Below, piece by piece: positions 1 through 8,952 of a DNA stretch of 64,000 bases. The notes beneath the pieces are model-generated. The model was given only the letters and a program-made list of their open reading frames with translations, was not told the DNA's origin and made no database searches. This DNA comes from Propionivibrio dicarboxylicus. GTDB taxonomy: Bacteria > Pseudomonadota > Gammaproteobacteria > Burkholderiales > Rhodocyclaceae. Location of the stretch: positions 1 to 64,000 of the forward strand of contig CAMDMZ010000008.1 in NCBI GenBank assembly GCA_945902805.1, given 5' to 3'. Each line of letters opens with the position of its first letter. Position 1 is the first letter of the stretch. Made by a program: the position numbers and the translations under genes.

Positions 1-55
1 CTTTCAAAAAAAGCGGCGAGGCTACCTTCAACTATCCATACAACATCCTTGCCAT

Positions 56-149
56 CGGTCACGATAACCGCGAAATCGCGGTCACGCTTCCGTGAAACGG
101 CGGTCACGCTTTGGCGAAATCACCGGTCACGATGGCGTGAAATACGCAC
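56..149. repeat. Four tandem ~22-bp repeats (CGGTCACG units), possible IS end
   Basis: The octamer CGGTCACG recurs at 56, 79, 101 and 124, each followed by a short spacer and GAAA or GAAAT, giving 22-23 bp periodicity. Arrays of this kind are seen at the ends of IS21-family elements, so this may be the terminus of an element lying to the left of the window. No transposase is visible here, so the assignment is inference. The rest of 1-228 holds no gene that I can see. Confidence 0.45.
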
Positions 150-228
150 TTCCGCTGCATTGTTGTCTTTGAGGCGGGAAACCGCTACTTCGGCTCAGTG
201 ACCGAACCGAACAGTTCTCCGCAACGCC

Positions 229-507
229 TCACTCGTCATCCTCACCCGCGCCATCGCGGCGCGGGACGGTCTGCGGATCGCAGGTGATGGCGCGGTAGAT
301 CTCGACGCGGTCGCCGGGTTTGAGGGCGGCATCGGGCTTGATCAGTTTGCCGAAGACGCCGACTTTCTGCGTCTCGAGATCGATGGCGGGAAAGGACTTG
401 AGGATGCCGGAGCGCTCGATGGCTTCGCGTGCCGTCGAATCGTCCGGTACTTCGATGTTCAGCCAGATCTGCTGGCCGGCTTCGGAATAGGCGACACCTA
501 CTTGCAT
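229..507 (-). CDS. rnfH: RnfH family protein
   Basis: This 92-aa ubiquitin-fold-like protein belongs to the RnfH (UPF0125) family. The family-typical core is visible: VAYSEAGQQIWLNIEVP, then AIERSGIL near residues 29-36, VGVFGKL at about 49-55, and PGDRVEIYRAI at about 64-74. It is the last gene of the minus-strand rnf operon and follows rnfE by 11 bp. Its role with the Rnf complex is not biochemically settled; position suggests an accessory or maturation role. The C-terminus is acidic (GAGEDDE), which is common in the family. Confidence 0.9.
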   Translation of the reverse strand: MQVGVAYSEAGQQIWLNIEVPDDSTAREAIERSGILKSFPAIDLETQKVGVFGKLIKPDAALKPGDRVEIYRAITCDPQTVPRRDGAGEDDE

Positions 508-518
508 GACACCCCCCG

Positions 519-1196
519 CTAGGCAAAAGTCGGTTCTGGCGAGACGGCGCCCTTCGCGTTGCGGGGCCGCAACTCGAATGCCCGCTTTGCCGCCAGCAGC
601 AAGCCGAGCACCAGGAAGCCACCGGGCGGCAGGATCATCAGCAATACGCCGCCGTAGTCCGGTATCACCGTCGTTTCCAGGAAGCGGAACACCGGGCCGA
701 GCAGCAGGCTGGCCTGGGCGAATAGCGTCCCGCTGCCGATCAGTTCGCGGATCAAGCCGATCACAGTCAAGGCGGCGGTAAAGCCGAGCCCCATGGCCAG
801 ACCATCAACTGCTGAGGCAAGCACGCTGTTCTTGGAGGCAAAGGCTTCGGCACGACCGAGAATGGCGCAATTCACCACGATCAGCGCAATGAAAAGGCCA
901 AGCACTTTGTAGAGATCATGCAGCCATGCGTTGAGCGACAGGTCGACCAGCGTTACCAGTGTGGCGATCAGTACGACGAAGATCGGGATGCGTACTTGCG
1001 GGCTGACCAGGTGGCGGATCGAAGCGACCAGCATGTTTGAAGTGACCAGTACCACCGTGGTGGCCAGGCCCATGCCCAAACCGTTGGTGCCGCTGGTCGT
1101 GACGGCCATGGTCGGACACAGGGCCAGCATCTGGCTGAAGACGACGTTGTTGGTCCATAGGCCATCCTGCATGGTGGCGCGGAGCGACGATGTCAT
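519..1196 (-). CDS. rnfE: Rnf electron transport complex subunit E
   Basis: RnfE is a 225-aa integral membrane subunit of the Rnf complex, which couples an ion gradient to electron transfer toward ferredoxin or flavodoxin, here presumably for nitrogenase. The opening GLWTNNVVFSQMLALCPTMAVT is characteristic of the RnfA/RnfE pair, and several hydrophobic helices follow. The gene overlaps rnfG by 4 bp. The last residues (VSPEPTFA) are encoded by a copy of the dispersed 24-bp repeat at 525-549, so the natural C-terminus has been replaced or extended by it. Confidence 0.95.
   Translation of the reverse strand: MTSSLRATMQDGLWTNNVVFSQMLALCPTMAVTTSGTNGLGMGLATTVVLVTSNMLVASIRHLVSPQVRIPIFVVLIATLVTLVDLSLNAWLHDLYKVLGLFIALIVVNCAILGRAEAFASKNSVLASAVDGLAMGLGFTAALTVIGLIRELIGSGTLFAQASLLLGPVFRFLETTVIPDYGGVLLMILPPGGFLVLGLLLAAKRAFELRPRNAKGAVSPEPTFA
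525..549 (-). repeat. Dispersed 24-bp repeat, copy 1 (rnfE 3' end)
   Basis: The top strand reads AAAAGTCGGTTCTGGCGAG then ACGGCG, the reverse complement of the repeat consensus. It encodes SPEPTF at the C-terminus of RnfE just before its stop codon. Confidence 0.8.
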
Positions 1197-1819
1197 GGCT
1201 TGTCTCCCTGGAGAATTTCACTGCGATGCGTGGCGAAGAAATCCAGCCCGCTCTTGACGGCCTTGACGACAGCGCGCGGCGTAATCGTCGCGCCGGCGAA
1301 CTGGTCGAAGACGCCGCCGTCTTTCTTTACCGCCCATTTGTCGGCTGGCAGCTTGGCCAGCGATTTGCCGTCGAAGGCCAGGATCCACTTTGATTTCGCC
1401 AGCTCGATCTTGTCGCCCAGGCCCGGGGTTTCCACATGCTTGATCACCCGCGTGCCCATCAGTGTGCCTTCGGTATTGACACCGATCAGTACCACCACGT
1501 CGCCGGCATAACCGCGCGAGGCCGACTGGAAAACCGCGCCGCTGATGGTTCCACCCTTGCGCGCACGGTAGATCACTTTGCGCGCGCCGTCACTGGTCGA
1601 AATTTCCAGCTTGTCGGCCAACATGTCGTTATCGGCGAACCCAGCTGGGAGCACCTGTGCAAGCGAGGTCTGCAGATCGTGCGCCTCGGCAGCGGCAATT
1701 GGTAGTCGGGTGGCATTGCTGGCGATGACCAGCGCGGCGCTGGCGATGAGTGCCATCATGCCGAGCGACACGCCCTGATAGGAAAGCTGCTCGCGAGTTG
1801 CTGCTAACCGGCTGCTCAT
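1193..1819 (-). CDS. rnfG: Rnf electron transport complex subunit G (FMN-binding)
   Basis: RnfG is a 208-aa periplasmic subunit that carries covalently bound FMN. It has one N-terminal membrane anchor (residues about 17-37, GVSLGMMALIASAALVIAS) followed by the FMN-binding domain. The flavinylation site is GATITPRAV near residues 176-184, where the threonine of GAT receives FMN. Four-base overlaps with rnfD upstream and rnfE downstream show translational coupling. Confidence 0.95.
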   Translation of the reverse strand: MSSRLAATREQLSYQGVSLGMMALIASAALVIASNATRLPIAAAEAHDLQTSLAQVLPAGFADNDMLADKLEISTSDGARKVIYRARKGGTISGAVFQSASRGYAGDVVVLIGVNTEGTLMGTRVIKHVETPGLGDKIELAKSKWILAFDGKSLAKLPADKWAVKKDGGVFDQFAGATITPRAVVKAVKSGLDFFATHRSEILQGDKP

Positions 1820-2910
1820 GATGTCGATTCCTCGGCAATTTCCAGCGCCTTGCCGCGCCGGTCGCGACCGTAGATACGCGGCTTGAGGTAGCGATCAATC
1901 ACTGGTGTCAGCGCATTCATCAATAGCACCGCAAACGCCACTCCTTCCGGATAGCCGCCCCAGGTACGAATCACATAGGTGAGAAAACCGACGCCGGCAC
2001 CAAATAGTAGTTGTCCGAGGCGGGTATTCGGTGAGGTGACATAGTCGGTGGCAATGAAGAAGGCACCCAGCATGGCGCCGCCGGAAAGCAGGTGGCTGGC
2101 GGTGGAGAGATAACGTGTCGGGTCGATGGCATGGAAGATCAAGGCCGGAATCGCGATGGCCGTCAGCATGGCGACCGGAATGTGCCAGGTAATGATGCGC
2201 AGAACCAGCAGCAACAAGCCGCCGCCGGCCAGCAGTACCGAAGCGGTTTCGCCCAGGCTGCCGGCGCGTGCGCCGGAGAGATCGTCCGCGGGGGCGCCGA
2301 CGGTAACCAGACTGTGGGCCAGGTCGATACCGCGCGAGAGTTCGGTCTTGGCGTGACCCAGCATGGTGGCGCTGGTGACGCCGTCGAAAGCGGCGGGCAA
2401 GCCGCCCATGGTGATGCGCAGTCCGTCGATAAAACCCGGCGCGGCCGGATTGGTCAGTGGCAAGGGAGCGACCCACACCGTCATGGCGGCAGGGAAGGAG
2501 ATCAGTAAGGCCACACGCGCCACCATCGCCGGATTGAACAGGTTTTGCCCGAGCCCACCGAATACCTGTTTGCCGATGATGGTGGCAAACAGACCGCCGA
2601 AGGCGCCAAGCCACCACGGTGCCCAAGGGGGAAGTGACAACGCCAGCAGCCAGCCGGTGAGCAAGGCCGACCCGTCCAGCAAGACGGGAATCGCCGCACG
2701 CTGCATCAGACGCAGGCACAGCGCTTCGCCGAAGAGTGAAAAGCCGATCGTGATCAGCCAGAGATGTACTGCCGGCCAGCCATAGAGCCAGAAGCCGAAC
2801 ACGGTGGCCGGCGCGAGCGCCGCTGCTACCCAGAGCATCACGCGCGAGACATTGTGCGGTGTTACAGCGTAGGGAGCGGCGACCAGCGGCGGGCGGAGTG
2901 TGTTGCTCAT
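1816..2910 (-). CDS. rnfD: Rnf electron transport complex subunit D
   Basis: RnfD is a 364-aa polytopic membrane subunit homologous to NqrB and RnfD. Multiple hydrophobic helices are visible, along with the conserved FGGLGQNLFNPAMVARVALLISFP segment and a flavinylation-type motif GVTSATML in the first half. It overlaps rnfC and rnfG by 4 bp at each end, consistent with a single rnfABCDGE transcript. Confidence 0.95.
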   Translation of the reverse strand: MSNTLRPPLVAAPYAVTPHNVSRVMLWVAAALAPATVFGFWLYGWPAVHLWLITIGFSLFGEALCLRLMQRAAIPVLLDGSALLTGWLLALSLPPWAPWWLGAFGGLFATIIGKQVFGGLGQNLFNPAMVARVALLISFPAAMTVWVAPLPLTNPAAPGFIDGLRITMGGLPAAFDGVTSATMLGHAKTELSRGIDLAHSLVTVGAPADDLSGARAGSLGETASVLLAGGGLLLLVLRIITWHIPVAMLTAIAIPALIFHAIDPTRYLSTASHLLSGGAMLGAFFIATDYVTSPNTRLGQLLFGAGVGFLTYVIRTWGGYPEGVAFAVLLMNALTPVIDRYLKPRIYGRDRRGKALEIAEESTS

Positions 2911-4406
2911 GGACTTGCCTCAGTTACGCTTGTGCCGGCCGCCCTGGCCTTGGCGGCATCGCGTTCGGCCTTGCGCTTTGCCGCCGCTGCCGCTTTTTCC
3001 CGCGTTTCACGTTCGAGTCGTGCCAAGCGTTGTTCCACCAGGCGTCGCGTTGCTGCGTTCCGCAACTTGCTGCGTTCGCGGGCGGAAAGTTCGCCCTTGG
3101 CGTGACTGAAATACTGCACCAGAGGAATGTGTGCCGGGCAAACGTAGGCACAGCATCCGCAGGCAATGCAGTCTGAGAGTTCGTAGCGCAGCGCACCTTC
3201 GAGATCGCCGGCACGAATGTGATTGGCCATCTCCAGCGGCAGTAGACCCATCGGGCAGGCACGGGTGCAACTGCCGCAACGGATGCAGGCGCCGGCTTCC
3301 GGCACCCGGGCTTCGCGTGCATCAAAAGCAAGGATGCCCGAGGCACCTTTGACGATGGGAATCGTGGCGTGTGGCAGCAGCGTGCCCATCATCGGCCCGC
3401 CGAGAATCAGGCGCGCCGGCTCCTGCGTCAGGCCGGTAAAGCCCAGCAGGTCGGCGACGCGTGCGCCGAGTGGCGCAAACACGTTGCCTGGTGTTGCCAC
3501 GGCACCGCCATTGACAGTGACGATGCGTTCGATCAGCGGCTCACCCAGGCGCAGTGCGCGATGCACGGCAGCGCAGGTGGAAACGTTATGCACCAGAACA
3601 CCGACTTCTGCGGCGCGCGCATCCGCCGGCACCTCTTTTCCGGTCAGGGTCTGTATCAGTTGTTTGTCCGAGCCCATCGGGTAACGTGCCGGCACCGGAC
3701 AGATCCTGACGTTGCCAAAAGGCTCGGCCGCGAGCTTCATTGCCGCGATGGCCTCCGGCTTGTTTTCCTCGATCCCGACCAGGGCATCGCCGGCGCCAAT
3801 GGCATGCATGATGATGCGCAAGCCATCGACCACTTCACTGGCACGATAGCGCATCAGACAATCGTCGGATGACAGGTAAGGCTCGCATTCGCCACCATTG
3901 ACGATCAGCGTGCTGACCTTGAGCCGCTTGCCGAGATTGAACTTCACGGCCGACGGGAAGGTGGCGCCACCGAGTCCGACCACGCCGGCGGCAGCCGTGC
4001 GTTTTGCGATTTCCGCAGGCGATAGCGAAAACGGATCGACCACGGGCTGTCGCTCGCCCCAGGTATCGTTGCCGTCGCTGGCCAGTGTGATCGCCAGTTG
4101 TGCCAGTCCCGAGGGATGCGGGGCGGTGATTTCCCCGATGGCAACGACACGTCCCGAGGTTGGCGCATGAATCGGTGCGGAGATGTTGCCCTGGGCCTCG
4201 GCCAGTAACTGGCCTTTCAGTACGGCCTGCCCCACCAGTACGACCGGGCGCGCCGGACCACCGACGTGTTGCTGCATGGGAATGTAGAGTTTCTCGGGCA
4301 CCGGCAGCGTGCGCAGCGGCGCATCGGCGGCCGGCCGCTTGTGATCGTCCGGGTGTACGCCCCAGTCAGGACCGTGCGATTTGAAAAAGCGGTCGAGAAT
4401 GCCCAT
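2907..4406 (-). CDS. rnfC: Rnf electron transport complex subunit C
   Basis: RnfC is the 499-aa NADH/FMN-binding-type subunit. It has an N-terminal barrel-sandwich region, a Rossmann-like core with GGATFPSAVKF, and two [4Fe-4S] motifs, CIRCGSCTRACP and CIACGCCAYVCP, in the last third. The C-terminal tail is a charged Lys/Arg/Ala-rich helix. The gene lies 10 bp downstream of rnfB. Confidence 0.95.
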   Translation of the reverse strand: MGILDRFFKSHGPDWGVHPDDHKRPAADAPLRTLPVPEKLYIPMQQHVGGPARPVVLVGQAVLKGQLLAEAQGNISAPIHAPTSGRVVAIGEITAPHPSGLAQLAITLASDGNDTWGERQPVVDPFSLSPAEIAKRTAAAGVVGLGGATFPSAVKFNLGKRLKVSTLIVNGGECEPYLSSDDCLMRYRASEVVDGLRIIMHAIGAGDALVGIEENKPEAIAAMKLAAEPFGNVRICPVPARYPMGSDKQLIQTLTGKEVPADARAAEVGVLVHNVSTCAAVHRALRLGEPLIERIVTVNGGAVATPGNVFAPLGARVADLLGFTGLTQEPARLILGGPMMGTLLPHATIPIVKGASGILAFDAREARVPEAGACIRCGSCTRACPMGLLPLEMANHIRAGDLEGALRYELSDCIACGCCAYVCPAHIPLVQYFSHAKGELSARERSKLRNAATRRLVEQRLARLERETREKAAAAAKRKAERDAAKARAAGTSVTEASP

Positions 4407-4416
4407 AGTGTGTGCC

Positions 4417-4950
4417 TCAGGCTCCCACCATCTCCGGCTTCGGCCAGATCCAGTGTTGCAGGGTTACAGGCACAGGCTGCATCGTCATCGCTTCCGTCGG
4501 ACAGCGGTCGATGCAGTTGCCGCAGCCGGTACAGGCTTCGCGAATCACGTTATGGATCTGCTTCGCGGCACCGAGGATGGCATCCGTTGGGCAGACCTTG
4601 ATGCAGCGACAACAGCCGATGCAGATCTCCTCGGCGACAGCGGCAATCTGCGGTCCCTGATCAGCAACCTCCCCGAGGTCGATGCTGATCCCGAGTTTGG
4701 CTGCCAGCGCCTGGGCCAGCGCCTTGCCACCCGGCGGACAGACGGTGACAGGGGCGCTGCCATCGGCGATCGCGGCGGCCGCTCCCGGACACCCGGGGAA
4801 GCCGCATTGGCCGCAGTTGGAGCCCGGCATCAGGGCCTCGATCTCGGCGGTGAGCGGGTCGCCCTCGACATGAAACTTTTTCGCCGCGACGCCGAGGCCC
4901 AGGCCGAGCAAGCTGCCCAGCAAGGTCAAACTCAGGATGGCAATCAGCAT
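4417..4950 (-). CDS. rnfB: Rnf electron transport complex subunit B (ferredoxin)
   Basis: RnfB is a 177-aa membrane-anchored polyferredoxin. It has an N-terminal helix (LIAILSLTLLGSLLGLGLGVA), the Fe-S motif CGQCGFPGC, and two C-terminal [4Fe-4S] motifs, CIGCCRCIKVCP and CTGCGNCIDRCP. It passes electrons between RnfC and the soluble acceptor, probably a ferredoxin or the NifF flavodoxin encoded nearby. It follows rnfA by 10 bp. Confidence 0.95.
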   Translation of the reverse strand: MLIAILSLTLLGSLLGLGLGVAAKKFHVEGDPLTAEIEALMPGSNCGQCGFPGCPGAAAAIADGSAPVTVCPPGGKALAQALAAKLGISIDLGEVADQGPQIAAVAEEICIGCCRCIKVCPTDAILGAAKQIHNVIREACTGCGNCIDRCPTEAMTMQPVPVTLQHWIWPKPEMVGA

Positions 4951-4960
4951 GATCGTCTCC

Positions 4961-5542
4961 CTATTGGAAATTCAGGCCAGCAAAGCCCATGAAGGCCAGT
5001 GAAAGCAGACTGGCGAGAATGAAACTGACCGGCGCGCCGCTGAACGCGGCAGGAACATTTGCCAGTGCCAATCGCTCGCGCAGGCCGGCAAACATGAGCA
5101 TGACGAGGGTGAAGCCCAGCGCCGAGCCGAAGCCATACACCAGGGTGTCGATGAAACTCATCTTCTCCTGCACGGTCAGTAGGGCAAGGCCCAGCACGGC
5201 GCAATTGGTAGTGATCAGCGGCAGGTAAATGCCGAGCGCCTGGTACAACGCGGGGGCGGATTTCTTTACCACCATCTCGACGAACTGTACGGTGGCAGCG
5301 ATCACCAGGATGAAGGTGAGGATGCGCAGGTAAACCAGATCGAAGGGTTCCAGGAGCCAGTGTTCGAGCATCCAGCTGGCACCGCAGGCCAGGGTGATGA
5401 CGAAGGTGGTGGCCAGCCCCATGCCCAGGGCGCTGTCCATGTTCTTCGAGACACCCATGAACGGACAGAGGCCGAGAAACTTCACCAACACCACGTTATT
5501 CACGAGGGCCGTGGAAATCAGCAGGAGCAGGTAGGTAGTCAT
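4961..5542 (-). CDS. rnfA: Rnf electron transport complex subunit A
   Basis: RnfA is a 193-aa membrane subunit paired with RnfE. The start chosen is the ATG at 5542 ([22 protein letters not shown]), which matches the family N-terminus. A longer in-frame reading runs through the promoter and a repeat and is unlikely to be translated. It is the first gene of the rnf operon; a sigma54 element ends about 28 bp upstream. Confidence 0.95.
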   Translation of the reverse strand: MTTYLLLLISTALVNNVVLVKFLGLCPFMGVSKNMDSALGMGLATTFVITLACGASWMLEHWLLEPFDLVYLRILTFILVIAATVQFVEMVVKKSAPALYQALGIYLPLITTNCAVLGLALLTVQEKMSFIDTLVYGFGSALGFTLVMLMFAGLRERLALANVPAAFSGAPVSFILASLLSLAFMGFAGLNFQ

Positions 5543-5569
5543 GTTTGATTGGTTTCCTGCTGAGCGTTC

Positions 5570-5585
5570 CGCACGATCCGTGCCA
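5570..5585 (-). promoter_or_regulatory. sigma54 promoter of the rnf operon
   Basis: On the minus strand this reads TGGCACGGATCGTGCG, with GG and GC elements at the correct -24/-12 spacing. It sits 28 bp before the rnfA start. Confidence 0.7.
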
Positions 5586-5670
5586 CCACCTGCCGCCGAG
5601 GACACCAAAGCCGTGCGTGCGAACGCAACTCCGCACCAGGACGGGGGTTTTTCTCCGTGGCTGGGGGCCC

Positions 5671-5695
5671 GCCGTCTCACCAGAACCGACTTTTT
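5671..5695 (+). repeat. Dispersed 24-bp repeat, copy 2 (rnf-nifL intergenic)
   Basis: GCCGTCTCACCAGAACCGAC followed by TTTTT. It lies between the NifA activator site at 5699-5714 (3-bp gap) and the rnf sigma54 promoter. Confidence 0.85.
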
Positions 5696-5698
5696 GAA

Positions 5699-5714
5699 TG
5701 TCGCAAGTCCTACA
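5699..5714. promoter_or_regulatory. NifA upstream activator site shared by rnf and nifLA
   Basis: TGT-N10-ACA is perfect (TGTCGCAAGTCCTACA). It lies 43 bp from the nifL -24 element and about 114 bp from the rnf -24 element, so one site can serve both divergent sigma54 promoters. Confidence 0.8.
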
Positions 5715-5756
5715 AAACACGACAAAGCCGCCGAAAAGCCGTAGCGAAATCAACGT

Positions 5757-5772
5757 CGGCACGGAATCTGCT
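5757..5772 (+). promoter_or_regulatory. sigma54 promoter of nifLA
   Basis: CGGCACGGAATCTGCT keeps GG and GC at -24/-12 spacing. It ends 38 bp before the nifL ATG, implying autogenous NifA control of nifLA. Confidence 0.65.
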
Positions 5773-5809
5773 CATTTGACGGCAGACATACCGGCGGAGA
5801 CGACGCGAC

Positions 5810-7378
5810 ATGGCAAAGAAGCAACTCAAGACATCGTTGGAGAACGAGATACCGGATAGCAGCGGAGTGTTGCCGAGCATTCATCCGCGTGTGTTCCAGC
5901 TTACGGTTGATCAGTCCGACATGGCCATCTCGATCACCGATGTGCAAGGCGACATTCTCTATGCCAATCCCGCGTTCGCCCGCGTCACCGGATATCCGAT
6001 GAATGAGCTGATCGGCTACAACCAGTCTCTGCTGTCGAACAAGACCACGCCGTCCGAGGTGTACAGATCCCTGTGGCAGCAGATTTCCCGTGGCGAAGCC
6101 TGGAGCGGGCGGCTGATCAACAAGCGCCGCGACGGCAGCAAGTATCTGGCCGACCTGAACATCTCACCGGTGATCGATGGCAACGGCGCGGTGGTGAATT
6201 ACCTCGGCATGCATCGCGATGTCACCGAAATGCATCGCCTCGAGTGCGAAGTGAAAAACCAGAAGGCGATGATCGAATCGGTGATCGATGCGGCGCCGAT
6301 GGTGATCGCACTGCTGGATGTCGACGACCGCGTCGTGCTCGACAACCACGAGTACAAGAAGCTGCAGGGCGACCTGGGCATGATCGAGCCGGCGCCGATG
6401 TTGATGACGGCGATTCGCGCGGGGCTGGAAGTGGATGCCCCGGCGCAAACCAGCCGGCACAATTCGGGCTATATTTTTCTCGACCGCGAAGTGCGCATCG
6501 ATCCGCCGGGGGGCAAGCCGCCTCGCTGGTTTTCCTGTTCCGGCAGCCGTGTGCGGGAGGATGACGCCGCAGCCGATGCCTTCTTCGTTGGTCGCGGACG
6601 GGACTACCTGCTGCTGGTGGCGAAGGAGATTACGAGTTTGCGGGCGCAGCAGGAGAAGGCGCGGGTCGCCGCCCTGCAGGTTGTAATGGCCGAGGAAGAT
6701 CGTGTCGCCGCCTTGCGCGAAAGTCTTTCGGCGGCCACCTTCCGGCTTGAGGGTCCGCTCAACATGATGAACTCGGTCGTCGCGATGCTGAAGCGGCGCA
6801 GCGGTGAGACCGATCCGATGGTGGTCGCCCTGGCCGACGCCATGGCTAGCGGTCAGCGGGCGCTCGACGAATTGCGCGCGATGACGCCGGCGGAAAGTCA
6901 AGAAGCCATCGGTTCGGTCAACATCAACGAACTGCTGCGCGACGTGCTCGATCTCACGACCGGTAGTCTGCTTGCCAGCGGCATCACGGTCACCTGGAAA
7001 CCACAAGCCATGCTGCCGACGTTTTCGGGTTATCCGAACAAGCTACGTTCGCTGTTCAAGGCACTGATCGACAATGCCATCGAGGCCATGAGCACGCGTG
7101 GCTGGCGAGAACGCGAGCTGGTGTTGTTGACGCGTGCCAAGCTGGGCAGCATCGAAATCGTGATCGAGGACAGCGGCCCGGGCATCCCAAGGGCACTGCA
7201 GCTCAAGGTGTTCGAGCCGTTCTTCACCACCAAGCGTGAAAGCAAGCGGCATTTGGGCACAGGCCTCGCCACGGCGCAACAGGTGGCGGCCGATCATGGC
7301 GGCACGATCGAAATCGATCCGGCGAAGCTGCCCGGTTGCCGCATCAGCGTGGTCTTGCCCGTAAAGCGTTCGGGATGA
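5810..7378 (+). CDS. nifL: Nitrogen fixation regulatory protein NifL
   Basis: NifL (522 aa) is the flavoprotein anti-activator that inhibits NifA under oxidising or nitrogen-replete conditions. The N-terminal PAS domain (about residues 30-140; ITDVQGDILYANPAF, RDGSKYLADLNISPV) is the FAD-type sensor. A second PAS-like segment follows (about 150-270). The C-terminal GHKL ATPase shows its boxes: NKLRSLFKALIDNAIEAM, EDSGPGIP and GTGLATAQQ. Its stop overlaps the nifA start (ATGA), the usual coupling for a protein that acts by direct binding to NifA. Confidence 0.95.
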   Translation: MAKKQLKTSLENEIPDSSGVLPSIHPRVFQLTVDQSDMAISITDVQGDILYANPAFARVTGYPMNELIGYNQSLLSNKTTPSEVYRSLWQQISRGEAWSGRLINKRRDGSKYLADLNISPVIDGNGAVVNYLGMHRDVTEMHRLECEVKNQKAMIESVIDAAPMVIALLDVDDRVVLDNHEYKKLQGDLGMIEPAPMLMTAIRAGLEVDAPAQTSRHNSGYIFLDREVRIDPPGGKPPRWFSCSGSRVREDDAAADAFFVGRGRDYLLLVAKEITSLRAQQEKARVAALQVVMAEEDRVAALRESLSAATFRLEGPLNMMNSVVAMLKRRSGETDPMVVALADAMASGQRALDELRAMTPAESQEAIGSVNINELLRDVLDLTTGSLLASGITVTWKPQAMLPTFSGYPNKLRSLFKALIDNAIEAMSTRGWRERELVLLTRAKLGSIEIVIEDSGPGIPRALQLKVFEPFFTTKRESKRHLGTGLATAQQVAADHGGTIEIDPAKLPGCRISVVLPVKRSG

Positions 7379-8952
7379 TCGAAACCCGCTCCCCTATCCT
7401 GCTGCGCGCCCAGTTCGAGACGCTGTTTCGCGTCTCGCAGGTGCTGTCGCGCTCGCTGGATTTTCAGCAGACGCTGCGCGAGGTGTTGCGTTCGCTGGAA
7501 ATCACCGGCCACCTCAGTCGCGGCATGGTCAGCGTGGTCGACCCGGACGCCGGCGACCTGACCGTGCATGCGGTACATGGCCTCGACAGCGAAGAATACG
7601 AGCCGGTGCGCTACCAGCCCGGCGAAGGCCTGATCGGCATGATCCTCGAAGGGGGGCGTACCGTTGCCATTCCGCGTCTGGGCGACGAGCCGCGCTTCCT
7701 CAACCGGCTAGGACTCTACGAGAAAGACCTGCCCTTCATCGCCGTGCCGATCCAGGTCGGCGGTGCGCTGCAGGGCGTGCTCACGGTACAGCCCGACGAG
7801 CCGGATGACGGCCTGCTCGACGAGCGCGTGCGCTTCGTTGAAATGGTCGCCAACCTGATCGGCCAGAGCGTGCGCCTGTCGCTGGAAGTGGCGCAGGAGC
7901 GCAAGGCGCTCGCCGAGGAACGCGACACCCTGCGCCGCACGGTGCGGCAGAAGCACGGCTTCGATAATCTGGTCGGCCATTCGGCGCCGATGCGGCGCAT
8001 TTTCGAGCAGATCCGCATGGTGGCGAAATGGCCGACCACGGTGCTGATTCGCGGCGAAACCGGCACCGGCAAGGAACTCATTGCCAACGCCATTCACTAC
8101 AACTCACCGCGCACGCGCGGGCCGTATGTGCGGCTCAACTGCGCCTCGCTGCCGGAAACCCTGCTCGAGTCCGAACTCTTTGGCCACGAAAAAGGCGCCT
8201 TTACGGGTGCCGTCAATTCGCGCAAGGGCCGCTTCGAGATGGCCGACGGCGGCACTCTGTTCCTCGATGAAATCGGCGAAATCTCACCGCCCTTCCAGGC
8301 CAAGCTGCTGCGCGTATTGCAGGAGGGCGAGCTGGAGCGTGTCGGCGGCGGTCGCACCATCAAGGTCGATGTGCGCTTGATCGCCGCCACCCACCGCGAT
8401 CTCGAAGCGGCAGTGGAAACCGGTGACTTCCGCGAGGATCTGTACTACCGCCTCAACGTCATGCCCATCCTGCCTCCGCCGCTGCGCGAGCGCATGGAAG
8501 ACCTGCCGGAAATCGCCCTCTTCCTGCTTGACCGGCTGGGTGGCATCCAGAGCCGGCCGTTGAAACTCACGGCCGCCGCCCAGCGCCGGCTGGCCCAGCA
8601 TTCCTGGCCGGGCAATGTGCGTGAGCTGGAAAACTGCCTGGAGCGCGCTGCCGTGATGTCGATGGATGGCGAGATCGATGCCGACCTGATTCGCATCGAC
8701 AAGCTGCGCAGCGGGCCGGTGCGGACGAGTGTTGCCGCCGTCTCACCAGCACCGACTTTTCGTGCCGTCGCCGGCGATGAAGACGAGGCTGGCGAAGCCG
8801 AGCCGGGCGAACCAAACGAACGCCAGCGCGTGATCGCCGCGCTCGAACAGGCCGGCTGGGTGCAGGCGCGTGCGGCACGGCTGCTCGGCATGACGCCGCG
8901 CCAGATCGCCTACCGCATCCAGATTCTCAACATTGAAGTGAAGCAAATCTGA
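7375..8952 (+). CDS. nifA: Nif-specific sigma54-dependent activator NifA
   Basis: NifA (525 aa) activates sigma54 promoters of the nif and rnf genes. A GAF domain covers about residues 20-170. The AAA+ domain has Walker A GETGTGKE (227-234), the sigma54-contacting GAFTGA (274-279) and Walker B GGTLFLDE (292-299). The C-terminal Fis-type helix-turn-helix is at about 483-525. The linker lacks the CxxxxC oxygen-sensing cysteines, consistent with control by NifL. The start at 7375 gives an ATGA overlap with nifL. Residues 454-462 (AAVSPAPTF) of the interdomain linker are encoded by the dispersed repeat. Confidence 0.96.
   Translation: MIETRSPILLRAQFETLFRVSQVLSRSLDFQQTLREVLRSLEITGHLSRGMVSVVDPDAGDLTVHAVHGLDSEEYEPVRYQPGEGLIGMILEGGRTVAIPRLGDEPRFLNRLGLYEKDLPFIAVPIQVGGALQGVLTVQPDEPDDGLLDERVRFVEMVANLIGQSVRLSLEVAQERKALAEERDTLRRTVRQKHGFDNLVGHSAPMRRIFEQIRMVAKWPTTVLIRGETGTGKELIANAIHYNSPRTRGPYVRLNCASLPETLLESELFGHEKGAFTGAVNSRKGRFEMADGGTLFLDEIGEISPPFQAKLLRVLQEGELERVGGGRTIKVDVRLIAATHRDLEAAVETGDFREDLYYRLNVMPILPPPLRERMEDLPEIALFLLDRLGGIQSRPLKLTAAAQRRLAQHSWPGNVRELENCLERAAVMSMDGEIDADLIRIDKLRSGPVRTSVAAVSPAPTFRAVAGDEDEAGEAEPGEPNERQRVIAALEQAGWVQARAARLLGMTPRQIAYRIQILNIEVKQI
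8737..8760 (+). repeat. Dispersed 24-bp repeat, copy 3 (inside nifA linker)
   Basis: GCCGTCTCACCAGCACCGAC followed by TTTT is read in frame as AVSPAPTF between the AAA+ and DNA-binding domains of NifA. Confidence 0.85.

Noticed and set aside
5671-5680. Similarity of the repeat start (GCCGTCT) to the Neisseria DNA uptake sequence GCCGTCTGAA
   Set aside because: Known Neisseriaceae dialects share a CTG core that the repeat lacks, and the conserved part extends 14 bases further. Only a general uptake-signal hypothesis is kept.
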